Source: Grimontia indica (GTDB lineage Bacteria; Pseudomonadota; Gammaproteobacteria; Enterobacterales; Vibrionaceae). From it: DNA of 64,000 bases. Below, piece by piece: positions 1-8,738 of the stretch. Location: NCBI RefSeq assembly GCF_000333895.2, contig NZ_ANFM02000012.1, positions 124,001 to 188,000 of the forward strand. The letters are read 5' to 3'. The position numbers were made by a program, and so were the translations under genes. Each line of letters opens with the position of its first letter. Position 1 is the first letter of the stretch. The notes under the pieces were generated by a model. It saw only the letters and a program-made list of their open reading frames with translations. It did not search any database and was not told the origin of the DNA.

Positions 1-592
1 GCTCATCGACGGTCAAACGGGTATTACGGCTGCTCATGGCAAGCCCATCCATTTCACGCACGGTCGCAACAGGAATGATTTCGATAGGCAGGCAAAGATC
101 GTCCACCATCTTTTTAATCACGGCAAGTTGCTGGAAGTCTTTCTCACCAAAGCAAGCCACATCCGGCTGAACCATATTGAACAGCTTGGAAACAACGGTT
201 GCTACGCCTTTAAAGTGGCCTGGACGGGATGCGCCTTCAAGCACACCGGAAAGGCCCGGAACATCCACAAATGCGTGATTGTCCATGCCATTGGGGTACA
301 TGATGTCGGCGGTCGGGGTGAATACCACCTCAACCCCTTCAGTGTTCAGTTTGGCAATGTCTTCATCGAGCGTGCGAGGATACGCCGCCAAATCATCTGC
401 TTTATCAAACTGCATTGGGTTAACGAAGATGCTAACAACCACTACATCGGCATTCTCACGGGCTCTGCGAACCAGAGTGAGGTGACCGTCGTGCAGGTGA
501 CCCATGGTAGGGACAAACGCAATGCGCTGGCCTTCACGGCGCCATTGCTGAACCTGTTCACGGAGTGGGGCAATCTCAGCGATTACTTGCAT
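1..592 (-). CDS. panC: Pantothenate synthetase PanC (3' end outside window)
   Basis: Condenses pantoate with beta-alanine using ATP, the last step of vitamin B5 synthesis, in the cytoplasm. The minus-strand translation begins [17 protein letters not shown] and shows the nucleotidyltransferase motif [12 protein letters not shown] (HIGH-like, near residue 30), then FVNPMQF and a CFGEKDFQQ stretch, all family signatures. The gene runs off the left edge after about 197 codons of an expected 280 or so, so the C-terminus is missing. The ATG at 592 is chosen because GAGGAAT lies 8 bases upstream and the sequence matches the usual PanC N-terminus. It follows panB after 13 bases, so the two are probably cotranscribed. 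Confidence 0.93.
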   Translation of the reverse strand, partial: MQVIAEIAPLREQVQQWRREGQRIAFVPTMGHLHDGHLTLVRRARENADVVVVSIFVNPMQFDKADDLAAYPRTLDEDIAKLNTEGVEVVFTPTADIMYPNGMDNHAFVDVPGLSGVLEGASRPGHFKGVATVVSKLFNMVQPDVACFGEKDFQQLAVIKKMVDDLCLPIEIIPVATVREMDGLAMSSRNTRLTVDE

Positions 593-605
593 TTATCGGC
601 ATTCC

Positions 606-1400
606 TCAGTTAAACGTCTGCTCTGGGCCAGGGAACTCGCCGCTTGCCACTTCTTCAATGTAACGGGACACAGCCAGACGCATGTCGCCCGTTTCTTTCA
701 GGTAGTTTTTGGAAAAACGTGGGATGTAGTTAGCAGAGATGCCGAACATGTCGTGCATCACCAGAATCTGGCCATCCGTCGCATTACCTGCACCGATACC
801 AATGACAGGTACACGGACAGCGTCAGTGATGCGCGCTGCCAGCGCTTTTGGCACACATTCCAGCAAGATAACCTGAGCACCGGCTTTTTCGAGCGCCAGT
901 GCGTCCTGAACCATTTGCTCTGCTTTTTCCTCTTCGCGGCCCTGAATTTTAAAGCCACCGAAGATATTAATGGATTGAGGGGTCAGGCCAAGGTGCGCAC
1001 ATACAGGCACAGCGCGTTGGGTCAGCATGGTGATGGTATCAGCCAGCCAAGCGCCGCCTTCCACTTTCACCATGTTGGCGCCGGCTTGCATTAGAACTGC
1101 TGCGTTCTTGCAGGCTTCTTCTGGCGTGGCAAATGACATAAATGGCATGTCGGCCATCAGAAGGCTATTTGGGCTACCTGCACGCACACTGCGCGTGTGA
1201 TAAGCGATTTCGTCAATCGTGACTGAAAGGGTGTCACTCTTTCCTTGCAAAACCATGCCTAGTGAGTCGCCAACCAGCAACACAGGCATTTCCTGCTCTT
1301 CAAATAATTGGGCAAAACTGGCGTCATAAGCAGTTGCCGAAGCAAATTTACGTCCTTCCTGCTTCCATGCCATTAAGGTACTAATCGTAATTTTTTTCAT
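606..1400 (-). CDS. panB: 3-methyl-2-oxobutanoate hydroxymethyltransferase PanB
   Basis: Transfers a hydroxymethyl group from methylene-tetrahydrofolate to ketoisovalerate to make ketopantoate, the first committed step of pantothenate synthesis. The 264-residue protein has the expected length and opens [27 protein letters not shown], the conserved HTRSVRAG and [12 protein letters not shown] are family signatures. A TTG four codons upstream keeps the frame open, but the ATG at 1400 is preferred because GGGAGA sits just before it. It lies between folK and panC, the usual gamma-proteobacterial order. Folate-making folK and folate-using panB in one run fits a shared one-carbon supply, which is an inference. 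Confidence 0.96.
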   Translation of the reverse strand: MKKITISTLMAWKQEGRKFASATAYDASFAQLFEEQEMPVLLVGDSLGMVLQGKSDTLSVTIDEIAYHTRSVRAGSPNSLLMADMPFMSFATPEEACKNAAVLMQAGANMVKVEGGAWLADTITMLTQRAVPVCAHLGLTPQSINIFGGFKIQGREEEKAEQMVQDALALEKAGAQVILLECVPKALAARITDAVRVPVIGIGAGNATDGQILVMHDMFGISANYIPRFSKNYLKETGDMRLAVSRYIEEVASGEFPGPEQTFN

Positions 1401-1450
1401 CTTGTCTCCCAAACCCTGCTTGTTTTGTTTCGGTGCCTAGGCGAGTGTGC

Positions 1451-1933
1451 TTACGCGAGGGCAGTCAGGCCGTTTTTATCCGTGACGGCGACCAGCTCTG
1501 CGACAGCACTGCCATCAGGCAGCTGCAAGTCAGGGGCTATTTCGGCGAGAGGGTAAAGCACGAATTCACGCACTTTCATCCCGTAGTGTGGAACGGTTAA
1601 CCGTTCACTTTCCAGCTGGAGATCCCCATACAGCAGGATATCCAAGTCCAGAGTTCGTGGTCCCCAGCGTTCTTCTTTACGCTCGCGGCCAAACTCCAGC
1701 TCAATGCGCTGTGTATGATCAAGAAGATCTAACGGTTGAAGCTCGGTGTCAATGGCTGCAACCGCATTCACATAATCGGGCTGGTCGGCGGGACCCATCG
1801 GCTTACTGCTATAGAGCGAAGATGTACAGACAAAGCGGGTACCTGGTAGATGTTTCAGTGCCTCAATCGCATGTTGGGCTTTTTCTACCGGATTACCTAA
1901 GTTACTGCCTATAGCAATGTAAGCGCGGATCAT
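1451..1933 (-). CDS. folK: 2-amino-4-hydroxy-6-hydroxymethyldihydropteridine pyrophosphokinase FolK
   Basis: Transfers pyrophosphate from ATP to 6-hydroxymethyl-dihydropterin, the step before dihydropteroate synthesis in folate production. The 160-residue product has the N-terminal IGSNLGNP motif with the following KAQHAIEAL helix, and the signature [15 protein letters not shown] near residues 90-105, whose two aspartates bind magnesium. The length is normal for the family. The start overlaps the pcnB stop by 4 bases (ATGA type), implying translational coupling to pcnB, as in E. coli. Confidence 0.95.
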   Translation of the reverse strand: MIRAYIAIGSNLGNPVEKAQHAIEALKHLPGTRFVCTSSLYSSKPMGPADQPDYVNAVAAIDTELQPLDLLDHTQRIELEFGRERKEERWGPRTLDLDILLYGDLQLESERLTVPHYGMKVREFVLYPLAEIAPDLQLPDGSAVAELVAVTDKNGLTALA

Positions 1934-3333
1934 GATTCTGTATTCGACTTCGGTTTAGGCTTTCGGCTGCGAGGCTTGGTTTTGCGGCGACGTCGGGTCT
2001 TTTTCGCTGCACTGGCCTTGTTCAGCACCTGCACCATGTCATGGCGATCGTCACGGTTCGCTCTTTGGAAGTCATCCCACCAGGTGGCGAGCTCTTCCAG
2101 TTGTCCGCCTTCAATTTTGCCACGCATTTCAAGGAAATCGAACGCAGCGCGGAACTTGTTTTGTTCCAGCAGTTTGTAAGCGCGGTTACCTGAGCGGCGG
2201 CTCAAGCGAAGCTGCAATTGCCAGATATCGCGAATCATTGCAGTGAAGCGGCGCGGGATCGCGATGCTCTTCACCTGCTCATCCAGAATGTCATTGGCCG
2301 CGACCATAAAGGCGTCGTAGTAGCTCAGGCCACTTTCGAAGGCGATTTCTTCTGCGCGGGTTTCCAGCGGGTACCACAGCATAGCGGCATACATAAAGGC
2401 TGGGTTGATGCGCTGGTCATTGGCGACGCGATCGTCGGTAGATTTCAGTACCAGCTCCAACATCTTCTCGCATTTACTGCTGCGATCTTCGGTGAAATGC
2501 TCATCAAGGATCGGGAACAGTGGCGAAAAGAGATTGTAGTCACGCAGCAGGCGATAGGTATCCAAGCCGTTGCCGGATTGCAAAAGCTTGAGGCTTTCTT
2601 CAAACAGACGGGCGGCAGGAATATCACGAAGCAGGTGAGCCAGCGCAGGAATTGGTGCGGCTGTCGCTTCGTTAATTTGCATGTCGAGCTTCGCGGCAAA
2701 GCGCACTGCACGCAGCATACGAACCGGGTCTTCACGGTAACGGGTTTCCGGATCGCCAATCAGGCGGATCACGCGGTTTTTCAGGTCTTCAACACCACCT
2801 GCATAATCGCGTACCGAGAAGTCATCAATGTTGTAGTAAAGGGCATTGACGGTGAAGTCACGGCGCTCTGCATCTTCATCGATGGTGCCGTAAACGTTGT
2901 CACGCAGCAGCATGCCGTCATTCGACTGGCTGGCAGACTTATCACCTTTATCAGCGCCGTGGTGACCACGGAAGGTCGCCACTTCAATCACGTCACGACC
3001 GAAGAGAATATGTGCCAGACGGAAACGGCGGCCAACCAGGCGGCAGTTTCTGAACAGCTTACGCACTTCTTCCGGCGTCGCGTTGGTCGCGATATCGAAA
3101 TCTTTTGGCTGTTTATTCAGCAGCAAATCACGCACACCACCACCAACGAGGTATGCTTCAAAGCCTGCTTTATTCAGGCGATAGAGCACCTTCAGCGCAT
3201 TTTCGCTGATATCTTTTCTTGATATACCGTGCTCTTGGCGTGGAATAACTTCTAGCTTCAGGTCATCAATCGCGCGTGTTTTATTATCGCGATTCAATAC
3301 CTTACGGCAAAAGCTGGTAACTCGATTAAAGAT
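1930..3333 (-). CDS. pcnB: Poly(A) polymerase I PcnB, probable ATC start
   Basis: Adds poly(A) tails to RNA 3' ends, promoting RNA decay. The nucleotidyltransferase core is clear: GGGVRDLLL then a DFDIATNAT metal-binding segment, and an arginine/lysine-rich tail (KTRRRRK, near residue 450) that would bind RNA. No ATG lies near the correct N-terminus. Reading the frame upstream from the TTG at 3297 gives [12 protein letters not shown], which aligns with the E. coli N-terminus FTRVANFCRKVL, up to an in-frame TGA. The codon before that F is ATC (3331-3333), preceded by GAGGTGAG. E. coli pcnB is known to start at AUU, so a non-AUG start fits (467 residues). The TTG at 3297 (455 residues) is the alternative. 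Confidence 0.9.
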   Translation of the reverse strand: MFNRVTSFCRKVLNRDNKTRAIDDLKLEVIPRQEHGISRKDISENALKVLYRLNKAGFEAYLVGGGVRDLLLNKQPKDFDIATNATPEEVRKLFRNCRLVGRRFRLAHILFGRDVIEVATFRGHHGADKGDKSASQSNDGMLLRDNVYGTIDEDAERRDFTVNALYYNIDDFSVRDYAGGVEDLKNRVIRLIGDPETRYREDPVRMLRAVRFAAKLDMQINEATAAPIPALAHLLRDIPAARLFEESLKLLQSGNGLDTYRLLRDYNLFSPLFPILDEHFTEDRSSKCEKMLELVLKSTDDRVANDQRINPAFMYAAMLWYPLETRAEEIAFESGLSYYDAFMVAANDILDEQVKSIAIPRRFTAMIRDIWQLQLRLSRRSGNRAYKLLEQNKFRAAFDFLEMRGKIEGGQLEELATWWDDFQRANRDDRHDMVQVLNKASAAKKTRRRRKTKPRSRKPKPKSNTES

Positions 3334-3401
3334 AACTCACCTCGTATCTGACAGGTCGGGCCATAAAAACGACGGCATATGATATATCACCGCTCCGTAT
3401 T

Positions 3402-4274
3402 TTAGAAAGCTGTAATCACTTCCGTCTCATTTGGCAGCTTGCTTATCTGCCAGTTTTTCTCGCCCCAAAGGAGCAATTCTTCCACCGGTGCCCCCTGTAA
3501 TTCAGCAGGAACAGGGTGCCCTAAAAATGCCAATGCAGCTTCAAGGGCGGGACCAGGATGGGTATTGTCGATGGCCGGTGCATGGTTTTGCTTAGAAAGC
3601 TTATTACCGTCGGCGTTGAGTGCAAGTGGCAAGTGTAAATAACTCACCTGAGGTGCGCCCAGTTTTTGATAAAGAGAAACCTGTCTTCCCGTCGGCTCAA
3701 TAAGATCCGCGCCACGAACGACCTCTGTGACACCTTGATGAATATCGTCCATTACCACCGCCAGGTTGTAGGCATAAAGCCCGTCACGGCGCTTAATAAT
3801 GAAGTCTTCCGCTGCCATCGCAGGGTCGAGTGGCATCACACCATGTTTGATATCAACAAACTCTGTCACCGGGCTATCAATGCAGACACGAACAGCAGAA
3901 CCATCAGCGCCCAGTGTCCTTTGTCGGCAAGTGCCAGGGTAAATGCCACCGGCGTCTTTTATCTGGCGTCGGGTGCATTGACAGAAGTAGGCTTCACCAT
4001 TTCTTAGCCAGTGCTCGATCTGCGCTTGATAGGCATCGTAGCGGTCATGCTGGTAAAGGATGCCGTCATCCCAATGAAGGCCGTAGGCGTCCAGTGTTTT
4101 GAGAATGGCATCAGCCGCCCCGGCGACTTCCCGTGGCGGATCGATATCTTCGATACGAACCAACCAGTTACCTTGATGGGCTTTGGCCTGAAGGTAGCTT
4201 CCCAGCGCTGCCACTAAGGACCCAAAGTGTAGGGGGCCTGATGGCGAAGGGGCGAATCGCCCGACGTATTGCAT
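3402..4274 (-). CDS. gluQ: Glutamyl-Q tRNA(Asp) synthetase GluQ
   Basis: Attaches glutamate to the queuosine base at the wobble position of tRNA-Asp. It is a 290-residue truncated relative of glutamyl-tRNA synthetase lacking the anticodon-binding domain. Visible signatures are RFAPSPSGPLHFGSL at the N-terminus (HIGH-class), a zinc-binding cluster (CQCTRRQ then YPGTCRQ, about residues 99-117) and KLSKQNHA near residue 228 in place of KMSKS. It lies directly downstream of dksA, as in E. coli, separated from it by a terminator, so its expression may depend on readthrough from dksA. Confidence 0.95.
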   Translation of the reverse strand: MQYVGRFAPSPSGPLHFGSLVAALGSYLQAKAHQGNWLVRIEDIDPPREVAGAADAILKTLDAYGLHWDDGILYQHDRYDAYQAQIEHWLRNGEAYFCQCTRRQIKDAGGIYPGTCRQRTLGADGSAVRVCIDSPVTEFVDIKHGVMPLDPAMAAEDFIIKRRDGLYAYNLAVVMDDIHQGVTEVVRGADLIEPTGRQVSLYQKLGAPQVSYLHLPLALNADGNKLSKQNHAPAIDNTHPGPALEAALAFLGHPVPAELQGAPVEELLLWGEKNWQISKLPNETEVITAF

Positions 4275-4290
4275 TTTCTGTTTCTCTGAA

Positions 4291-4321
4291 AAAGGAAAAA
4301 GGGAGCCTTAGCTCCCTTTTT
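4291..4321 (-). terminator. Rho-independent terminator after dksA
   Basis: A perfect 11-base stem (AAAAAGGGAGC / GCTCCCTTTTT) with a CTTA loop lies 28 bases after the dksA stop, and on the minus strand it ends in a T run. It lies before gluQ and could make gluQ expression depend on partial readthrough. Confidence 0.8.
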
Positions 4322-4348
4322 GCCATGAATCTCGGTAAAGCGGTAGGC

Positions 4349-4798
4349 TTAGCCTGCCATTTGCTTTTCTTTGATTTCTGCAAGGGTTTTGCAGTCAATA
4401 CATAGATCCGCAGTAGGACGGGCTTCAAGGCGACGTACACCGATTTCAACACCACAAGAATCACAGAAACCGAAATCATCGTCTTCCAGACGCTGAAGGG
4501 TTTTGTCGATCTTCTTGATCAGCTTGCGTTCGCGGTCGCGGTTACGCAATTCCAGGCTGAACTCTTCTTCCTGTGCCGCACGGTCAACAGGATCAGGGAA
4601 ATTAGCCGCTTCGTCTTGCATGTGATGTACAGTACGGTCAACTTCTTCCCTAAGCTGATTACGCCACGCTTGGAGGATTTTACGGAAATGATCAACTTGT
4701 TGATCATTCATGTACTCCTCGCCAGCCTTCTCTTGGTAAGGTTCTAACCCGGCCGTAGCCAGGATGCCCAGCGATTTTTTAACTTTGCTCTCTGGCAT
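4349..4798 (-). CDS. dksA: RNA polymerase-binding transcription factor DksA
   Basis: Binds the secondary channel of RNA polymerase and, with ppGpp, turns down stable-RNA promoters and turns up amino-acid promoters. The 149-residue protein has the coiled-coil region (about residues 33-108) with the tip motif [11 protein letters not shown] carrying the functional aspartates and alanine, then a C4 zinc finger (CDSCG and CIDCK) and the ending [11 protein letters not shown], all typical. The frame is open 13 codons further upstream, but the ATG at 4798 is chosen for its AGGAGA ribosome site and the match to the family start [10 protein letters not shown] promoter candidate lies about 50-80 bases upstream. 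Confidence 0.97.
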   Translation of the reverse strand: MPESKVKKSLGILATAGLEPYQEKAGEEYMNDQQVDHFRKILQAWRNQLREEVDRTVHHMQDEAANFPDPVDRAAQEEEFSLELRNRDRERKLIKKIDKTLQRLEDDDFGFCDSCGVEIGVRRLEARPTADLCIDCKTLAEIKEKQMAG

Positions 4799-4849
4799 TA
4801 AGCGTTCTCCTAAATACACCCTGACCTGCTCGGTCAAAAGAGGGCGGTA

Positions 4850-4878
4850 TCTATATCAGAAACCCTATAACGAGGCAA
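4850..4878 (-). promoter_or_regulatory. Candidate sigma-70 promoter for dksA
   Basis: On the minus strand, TTGCCT (-35) and TATAGA (-10) are separated by 17 bases, placing initiation roughly 40 bases before the dksA ATG. This rests on consensus match only. Confidence 0.5.
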
Positions 4879-4929
4879 TCTTTGTTTTTGCCTCTTGTCA
4901 TCCCAGTGTGAAGATGTCTACATTTTTTC

Positions 4930-5640
4930 TCAATTCTGGGAGAACGGGACCCGTTTATTTATGCTCATATGGACTGATGAAAGTGTCGTTTGGTAACACA
5001 GAATTTCCACACCAAGTGCTTGAGCGTCTATAAGTAGCTGATTATAGACCGCATCTATGTGTTTTGCCGCTGACACCTTCTCAATTCCAGAATGAAGCAC
5101 GGCAAAAAACAGCACCGCGCGTTTTCCTTGTTGGGCGAGCACGCCCAATTCCCGTAAGTGTTTCTGACCCCGAGTGGTGACAGTATCCGGGAAGAAGCCT
5201 TGTCCATCTTCTTCCAATAACGTGACACTTTTCACCTCTATATAGCAGTCTTCTTTGTCCGGTGATTGAAGCAGGATGTCGATGCGGCTCTTCTCTTCAC
5301 CATACGGTACTTCGGTACGAAGGGTTTCATAACCCTGCAATTCCGCCACCACATCCTCTTTGATCGCTTCCACCACCAGACGATTAGCCTGTGCAGTATT
5401 GATGCAAATAAGGTGCCCGTGTTGAGTTTCTGTCAGCTCCCAGCTGTTGGCATATTTGCGCTTGGGGTTGTCAGAAGTGGAATACCACACGGTATCCCCC
5501 GGTGTGGCGCAACCTGTCATGGCACCTGTGTTCGCACAGTGCATGGTGACTTCAGAACCATCCGTCAATGTCACGTCGGCAAGAAAACGTTTATAGCGAC
5601 GGATTAAGGTGGCCGGTTGTAATGGAGGGTCAAATTTCAT
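4930..5640 (-). CDS. sfsA: Sugar fermentation stimulation protein A (DNA-binding/nuclease-like)
   Basis: A 236-residue member of the SfsA family, first described in E. coli as raising maltose metabolism when overproduced; its exact role is unsettled. The sequence has the N-terminal OB-like part ([22 protein letters not shown]) and a nuclease-like core with [14 protein letters not shown] and the D-x-n-E-x-K type pattern [12 protein letters not shown] near residues 129-143, as in restriction-endonuclease-fold proteins. The ending [19 protein letters not shown] is also typical. It lies between thpR and dksA, as in E. coli. Confidence 0.92.
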   Translation of the reverse strand: MKFDPPLQPATLIRRYKRFLADVTLTDGSEVTMHCANTGAMTGCATPGDTVWYSTSDNPKRKYANSWELTETQHGHLICINTAQANRLVVEAIKEDVVAELQGYETLRTEVPYGEEKSRIDILLQSPDKEDCYIEVKSVTLLEEDGQGFFPDTVTTRGQKHLRELGVLAQQGKRAVLFFAVLHSGIEKVSAAKHIDAVYNQLLIDAQALGVEILCYQTTLSSVHMSINKRVPFSQN

Positions 5641-5670
5641 GGTTGTCCTTGATAAATATACCGACGAACA

Positions 5671-6258
5671 TCAACGGGTTAATGTCCAACGATTCAGGCA
5701 TTGATAATGTACGCCGTGCCCATTTTCAGCCGGTACTGATGCATAAATGCCGAAGTGATAAAAAGTGAGCGGCGTTCGGAGCGAACGTCGGTTTTCTGTC
5801 GGTCTGGCTCGGCGCGCTAAGGTGATGTGCGGCACGAAATTATGTTCTGCAGAGCGACCTAAGATCTTGGCGGCAGCCTCCTGCAGCTGGCTGGACAATG
5901 CGCTTAACGTGGCATTCTCCTCAATCCCGAGCCAGAGGATGCCCTGTTTGGGGAATTCGCCGGTTTCTGTGGTTTGGGTAGAGATGGCTGGAAGCGATAT
6001 TTTATCTGCAACCTCACACAGCGAGCGATAGGCAGGACTGTCGACTTCGCCGAGAAACGCCAGGGTAATATGGAGGTTCTCATCGGGAACGGGCCGACCG
6101 CGCTCGGCTAGCGTTTGCTTGAGCGCAACAATGGTGCTGCGGCTGTTGGCGTTGTGCGTGTCGCTTAAATCCAAAGCGAAGAAGAGTCTTCGCGTTTCCT
6201 TGCTCAACGTCCTGCATCCTTGCGTGATTTGGGTATACTGTTCGCGTAATTCTGACAT
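5671..6258 (-). CDS. thpR: RNA 2',3'-cyclic phosphodiesterase ThpR (LigT family)
   Basis: A 2H phosphoesterase that opens 2',3'-cyclic phosphates on RNA ends; in older literature it is a 2'-5' RNA ligase. Both HxT motifs are present: LHITLAFLG and FVPHITLAR, about 80 residues apart in a 195-residue protein. The reading frame stays open far upstream, but the ATG at 6258 gives the family-sized product, with RRLFFALDL near the N-terminus. It diverges from hrpB with only 13 bases between start codons, so its promoter must lie inside hrpB. Confidence 0.92.
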   Translation of the reverse strand: MSELREQYTQITQGCRTLSKETRRLFFALDLSDTHNANSRSTIVALKQTLAERGRPVPDENLHITLAFLGEVDSPAYRSLCEVADKISLPAISTQTTETGEFPKQGILWLGIEENATLSALSSQLQEAAAKILGRSAEHNFVPHITLARRARPTENRRSLRTPLTFYHFGIYASVPAENGHGVHYQCLNRWTLTR

Positions 6259-6271
6259 AAAGGCCTTTCCA

Positions 6272-8728
6272 TTGTCACAGCTCCCTATCGACAGCGTCTT
6301 AGAAGACGTGATCTCCGCACTGACCCAATCTTCGCAAGTGATTCTTAAAGCGCCGCCGGGGGCAGGTAAATCGACAAGATTGCCGCAGGCGCTGCTGGAG
6401 AAAAATGTCTTCGAAGGAAAAATCATCCTGCTGGAACCCCGTCGTCTAGCGGCAAGAAACATTGCCCGCTTTCTGGCTTCCCAGCGCGGTGAGAAAGTGG
6501 GTGAGACGATAGGTTTACGTGTGCGTGGAGAAACCCGTGTCAGTGACAAAACCCGCCTTGAGATCGTCACTGAAGGCGTACTGACAAGAATGATCCAATC
6601 TGACCCAGAACTCGACGGTGTCAGTTTGGTTATCTTCGATGAATTCCATGAGCGCAACCTTCATGCGGATCTTGCGCTGGCGCTCTCTTTGGATGTACAG
6701 GGCGCGCTTCGTGATGATTTAACCTTATTGGTTATGTCAGCGACACTGGACGATGCAGCGCTAACGACCCTGCTACCTCAAGCGAGAGTACTGACTTCCG
6801 AAGGGCGAAGCTTTCCGGTTGAAGTGCGTTATCAGCCGATCGCCAAACAATACGGCTATGAGGGTTTAGTGGCGTCTGCCGTTGCGAAATTGATGCAGGA
6901 AGAAGAGGGCTCAGCGCTGGTGTTCTTGCCAGGCGCAGGGGAAATCACCCGTGTCGCCGAAGTCTTGGAAACGAAAGTGCCCCATGGTGTGATGGTTTGC
7001 CCGCTGTTTGGTCAGATGAATGCCAAAGAACAACAGGCGGCGATCGCACCAGCATCGAAAGGCCAACGTAAGGTGGTACTTGCAACCAACATTGCTGAAA
7101 CCAGTTTGACGATTGAAGGCATTCGCTTGGTGGTGGACTCCGGGCTTGAACGCGTGGCGCGCTTTAACCGCAAAACTGGCATCACCAAGCTCGAAACGGT
7201 GCAGATTGCGCGCTCGTCTGCGATTCAACGGATGGGGCGGGCAGGTCGCTTATCAGCAGGCCTTTGTCTTCGTCTTTACAGTGAAGACTCGTTCCAGCGG
7301 ATGCGGGCAGTTCCAGATCCAGAAATCGTTACCAGTGACTTGATGCAACTGGTGCTGGAAATCGTGCAGTGGGGCTGTGCGCCGGAAGATTTGCAATGGC
7401 TTGACCTTCCGCCGACCCAACATTGGCAGCAAGCCGTTACCCTATTGCGACAGCTGGATATTCTCGATGAACACAAAGCGCTGACACAAAAAGGCAAGCA
7501 GGTGACTGAGTTGGGAACAGATGCCCGTCTTGGTGCAATGCTTATAGCGGCAAAGGTGTTTGGAGAGGAAGCCACTTCCACAGCCTGCTGGCTGGCAGCA
7601 TGGGCAGAAGAGCCACCGCGAGGCAAAGCCGACCCTGATTTACGCCTTCAATTGATGATGGCAATGAAAAAGCCGACCTGCCGCCAGCGTGCCGGACAAT
7701 TGGCTGCAAGAATGAAGTGCACACTGTCTGAGGATTTATCCGGTGACTGGTTGCCCATCCTTGCTGCCGCGGCGTGGCCGGATAGGATTGCCAAATCCCG
7801 CGGCAACAATGGTCGCTTCTTATTAAGTAATGGGCATGGGGCGCAAGTCGATGCCGATCATCCATTCTCAAGGGAAGAAGCGTTAATTGCGGTGGACTTA
7901 ATGAGTGTGGCGCAGGGTGATAGCCGCATTTTTACCGCCGTGCGTACGGATTTCTCAACGTTGCAAACCCGTTTGCCTTCACTGTTTTCTGAACGCGAAT
8001 GGGTAGACTGGGACGAAAAGAAAGGCGCGTTGGTTGCCGAGGAACACCTTTGCTGCGGTGACATCGTTGTCACTAAAAAAGCAATAGCACGATTAAGTGA
8101 TGACATGCTGACCCGCGCGCTGATTCAGGCGATTAAGCGAAAAGGCGAAACATCATTACCGATGTCAGACAAAGCGGTAAGCCTTTTAAACCGGGCGCGG
8201 TTTGCGCAAAGCTGGGAATTAGCGATTTCGCTGCCTCCGCTTGATGAATCTGCGCTGTTGGGATCACTCGACGATTGGCTGGCACCCTTTATGAACGGTG
8301 TTCGTAGCTTGAAGGATTTGAAGAAAATCGACTTCTTCAGTGCACTGGAAGCTTGGTTTGGCTGGGATATCACCAAACAGCTTAACCAACTGCTGCCAGA
8401 AACTTACGAAGTACCAACAGGCTCGCGATACGCTATTCGCTACCAACAGGGACAAAAACCGGTCTTGGCGGTCAGAATGCAAGAGATGTATGGTCAGGCG
8501 ACATCACCGACTATCGCCGATGGCAAAGTGACTTTAGTGGTTGAGCTATTGAGTCCGGCACAAAGGCCGCTGCAAATTACGCAAGACTTGGCAGGGTTCT
8601 GGCAAGGCGCTTACCGCGAAGTGCAGAAAGAAATGAAAGGGCGCTACCCGAAACATGTGTGGCCAGATGATCCAGCAAATCATCAGCCGACACGATTAAC
8701 TAAAAAACACTTTAAACCGGAAGCCTGA
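6272..8728 (+). CDS. hrpB: ATP-dependent RNA helicase HrpB (TTG start)
   Basis: A large DEAH-type helicase of unclear physiological substrate, 818 residues here versus about 809 in E. coli. Helicase motifs appear in order: Walker A APPGAGKST, DEFHERNLHADL (DEFH box), MSATLDD (motif III), TNIAETSLTIEG (motif V) and QRMGRAGR (motif VI), followed by helicase-associated and C-terminal HrpB domains. The TTG at 6272 is preferred because homology begins at its PLSQLPIDS... segment and AAAGG lies 9-13 bases upstream; upstream codons in this frame overlap thpR and look non-coding. No ATG lies near the expected start. Confidence 0.93.
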   Translation: MSQLPIDSVLEDVISALTQSSQVILKAPPGAGKSTRLPQALLEKNVFEGKIILLEPRRLAARNIARFLASQRGEKVGETIGLRVRGETRVSDKTRLEIVTEGVLTRMIQSDPELDGVSLVIFDEFHERNLHADLALALSLDVQGALRDDLTLLVMSATLDDAALTTLLPQARVLTSEGRSFPVEVRYQPIAKQYGYEGLVASAVAKLMQEEEGSALVFLPGAGEITRVAEVLETKVPHGVMVCPLFGQMNAKEQQAAIAPASKGQRKVVLATNIAETSLTIEGIRLVVDSGLERVARFNRKTGITKLETVQIARSSAIQRMGRAGRLSAGLCLRLYSEDSFQRMRAVPDPEIVTSDLMQLVLEIVQWGCAPEDLQWLDLPPTQHWQQAVTLLRQLDILDEHKALTQKGKQVTELGTDARLGAMLIAAKVFGEEATSTACWLAAWAEEPPRGKADPDLRLQLMMAMKKPTCRQRAGQLAARMKCTLSEDLSGDWLPILAAAAWPDRIAKSRGNNGRFLLSNGHGAQVDADHPFSREEALIAVDLMSVAQGDSRIFTAVRTDFSTLQTRLPSLFSEREWVDWDEKKGALVAEEHLCCGDIVVTKKAIARLSDDMLTRALIQAIKRKGETSLPMSDKAVSLLNRARFAQSWELAISLPPLDESALLGSLDDWLAPFMNGVRSLKDLKKIDFFSALEAWFGWDITKQLNQLLPETYEVPTGSRYAIRYQQGQKPVLAVRMQEMYGQATSPTIADGKVTLVVELLSPAQRPLQITQDLAGFWQGAYREVQKEMKGRYPKHVWPDDPANHQPTRLTKKHFKPEA

Positions 8729-8738
8729 ACCAGACTTC

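Noticed and set aside
128..613. Plus-strand open frame of 161 codons
   Set aside because: It is antisense to panC, whose family motifs are clear on the minus strand; the plus-strand translation has no recognisable features.
2218..3222. Plus-strand open frame of 334 codons
   Set aside because: It is fully antisense to pcnB, which has clear nucleotidyltransferase motifs and conserved order.
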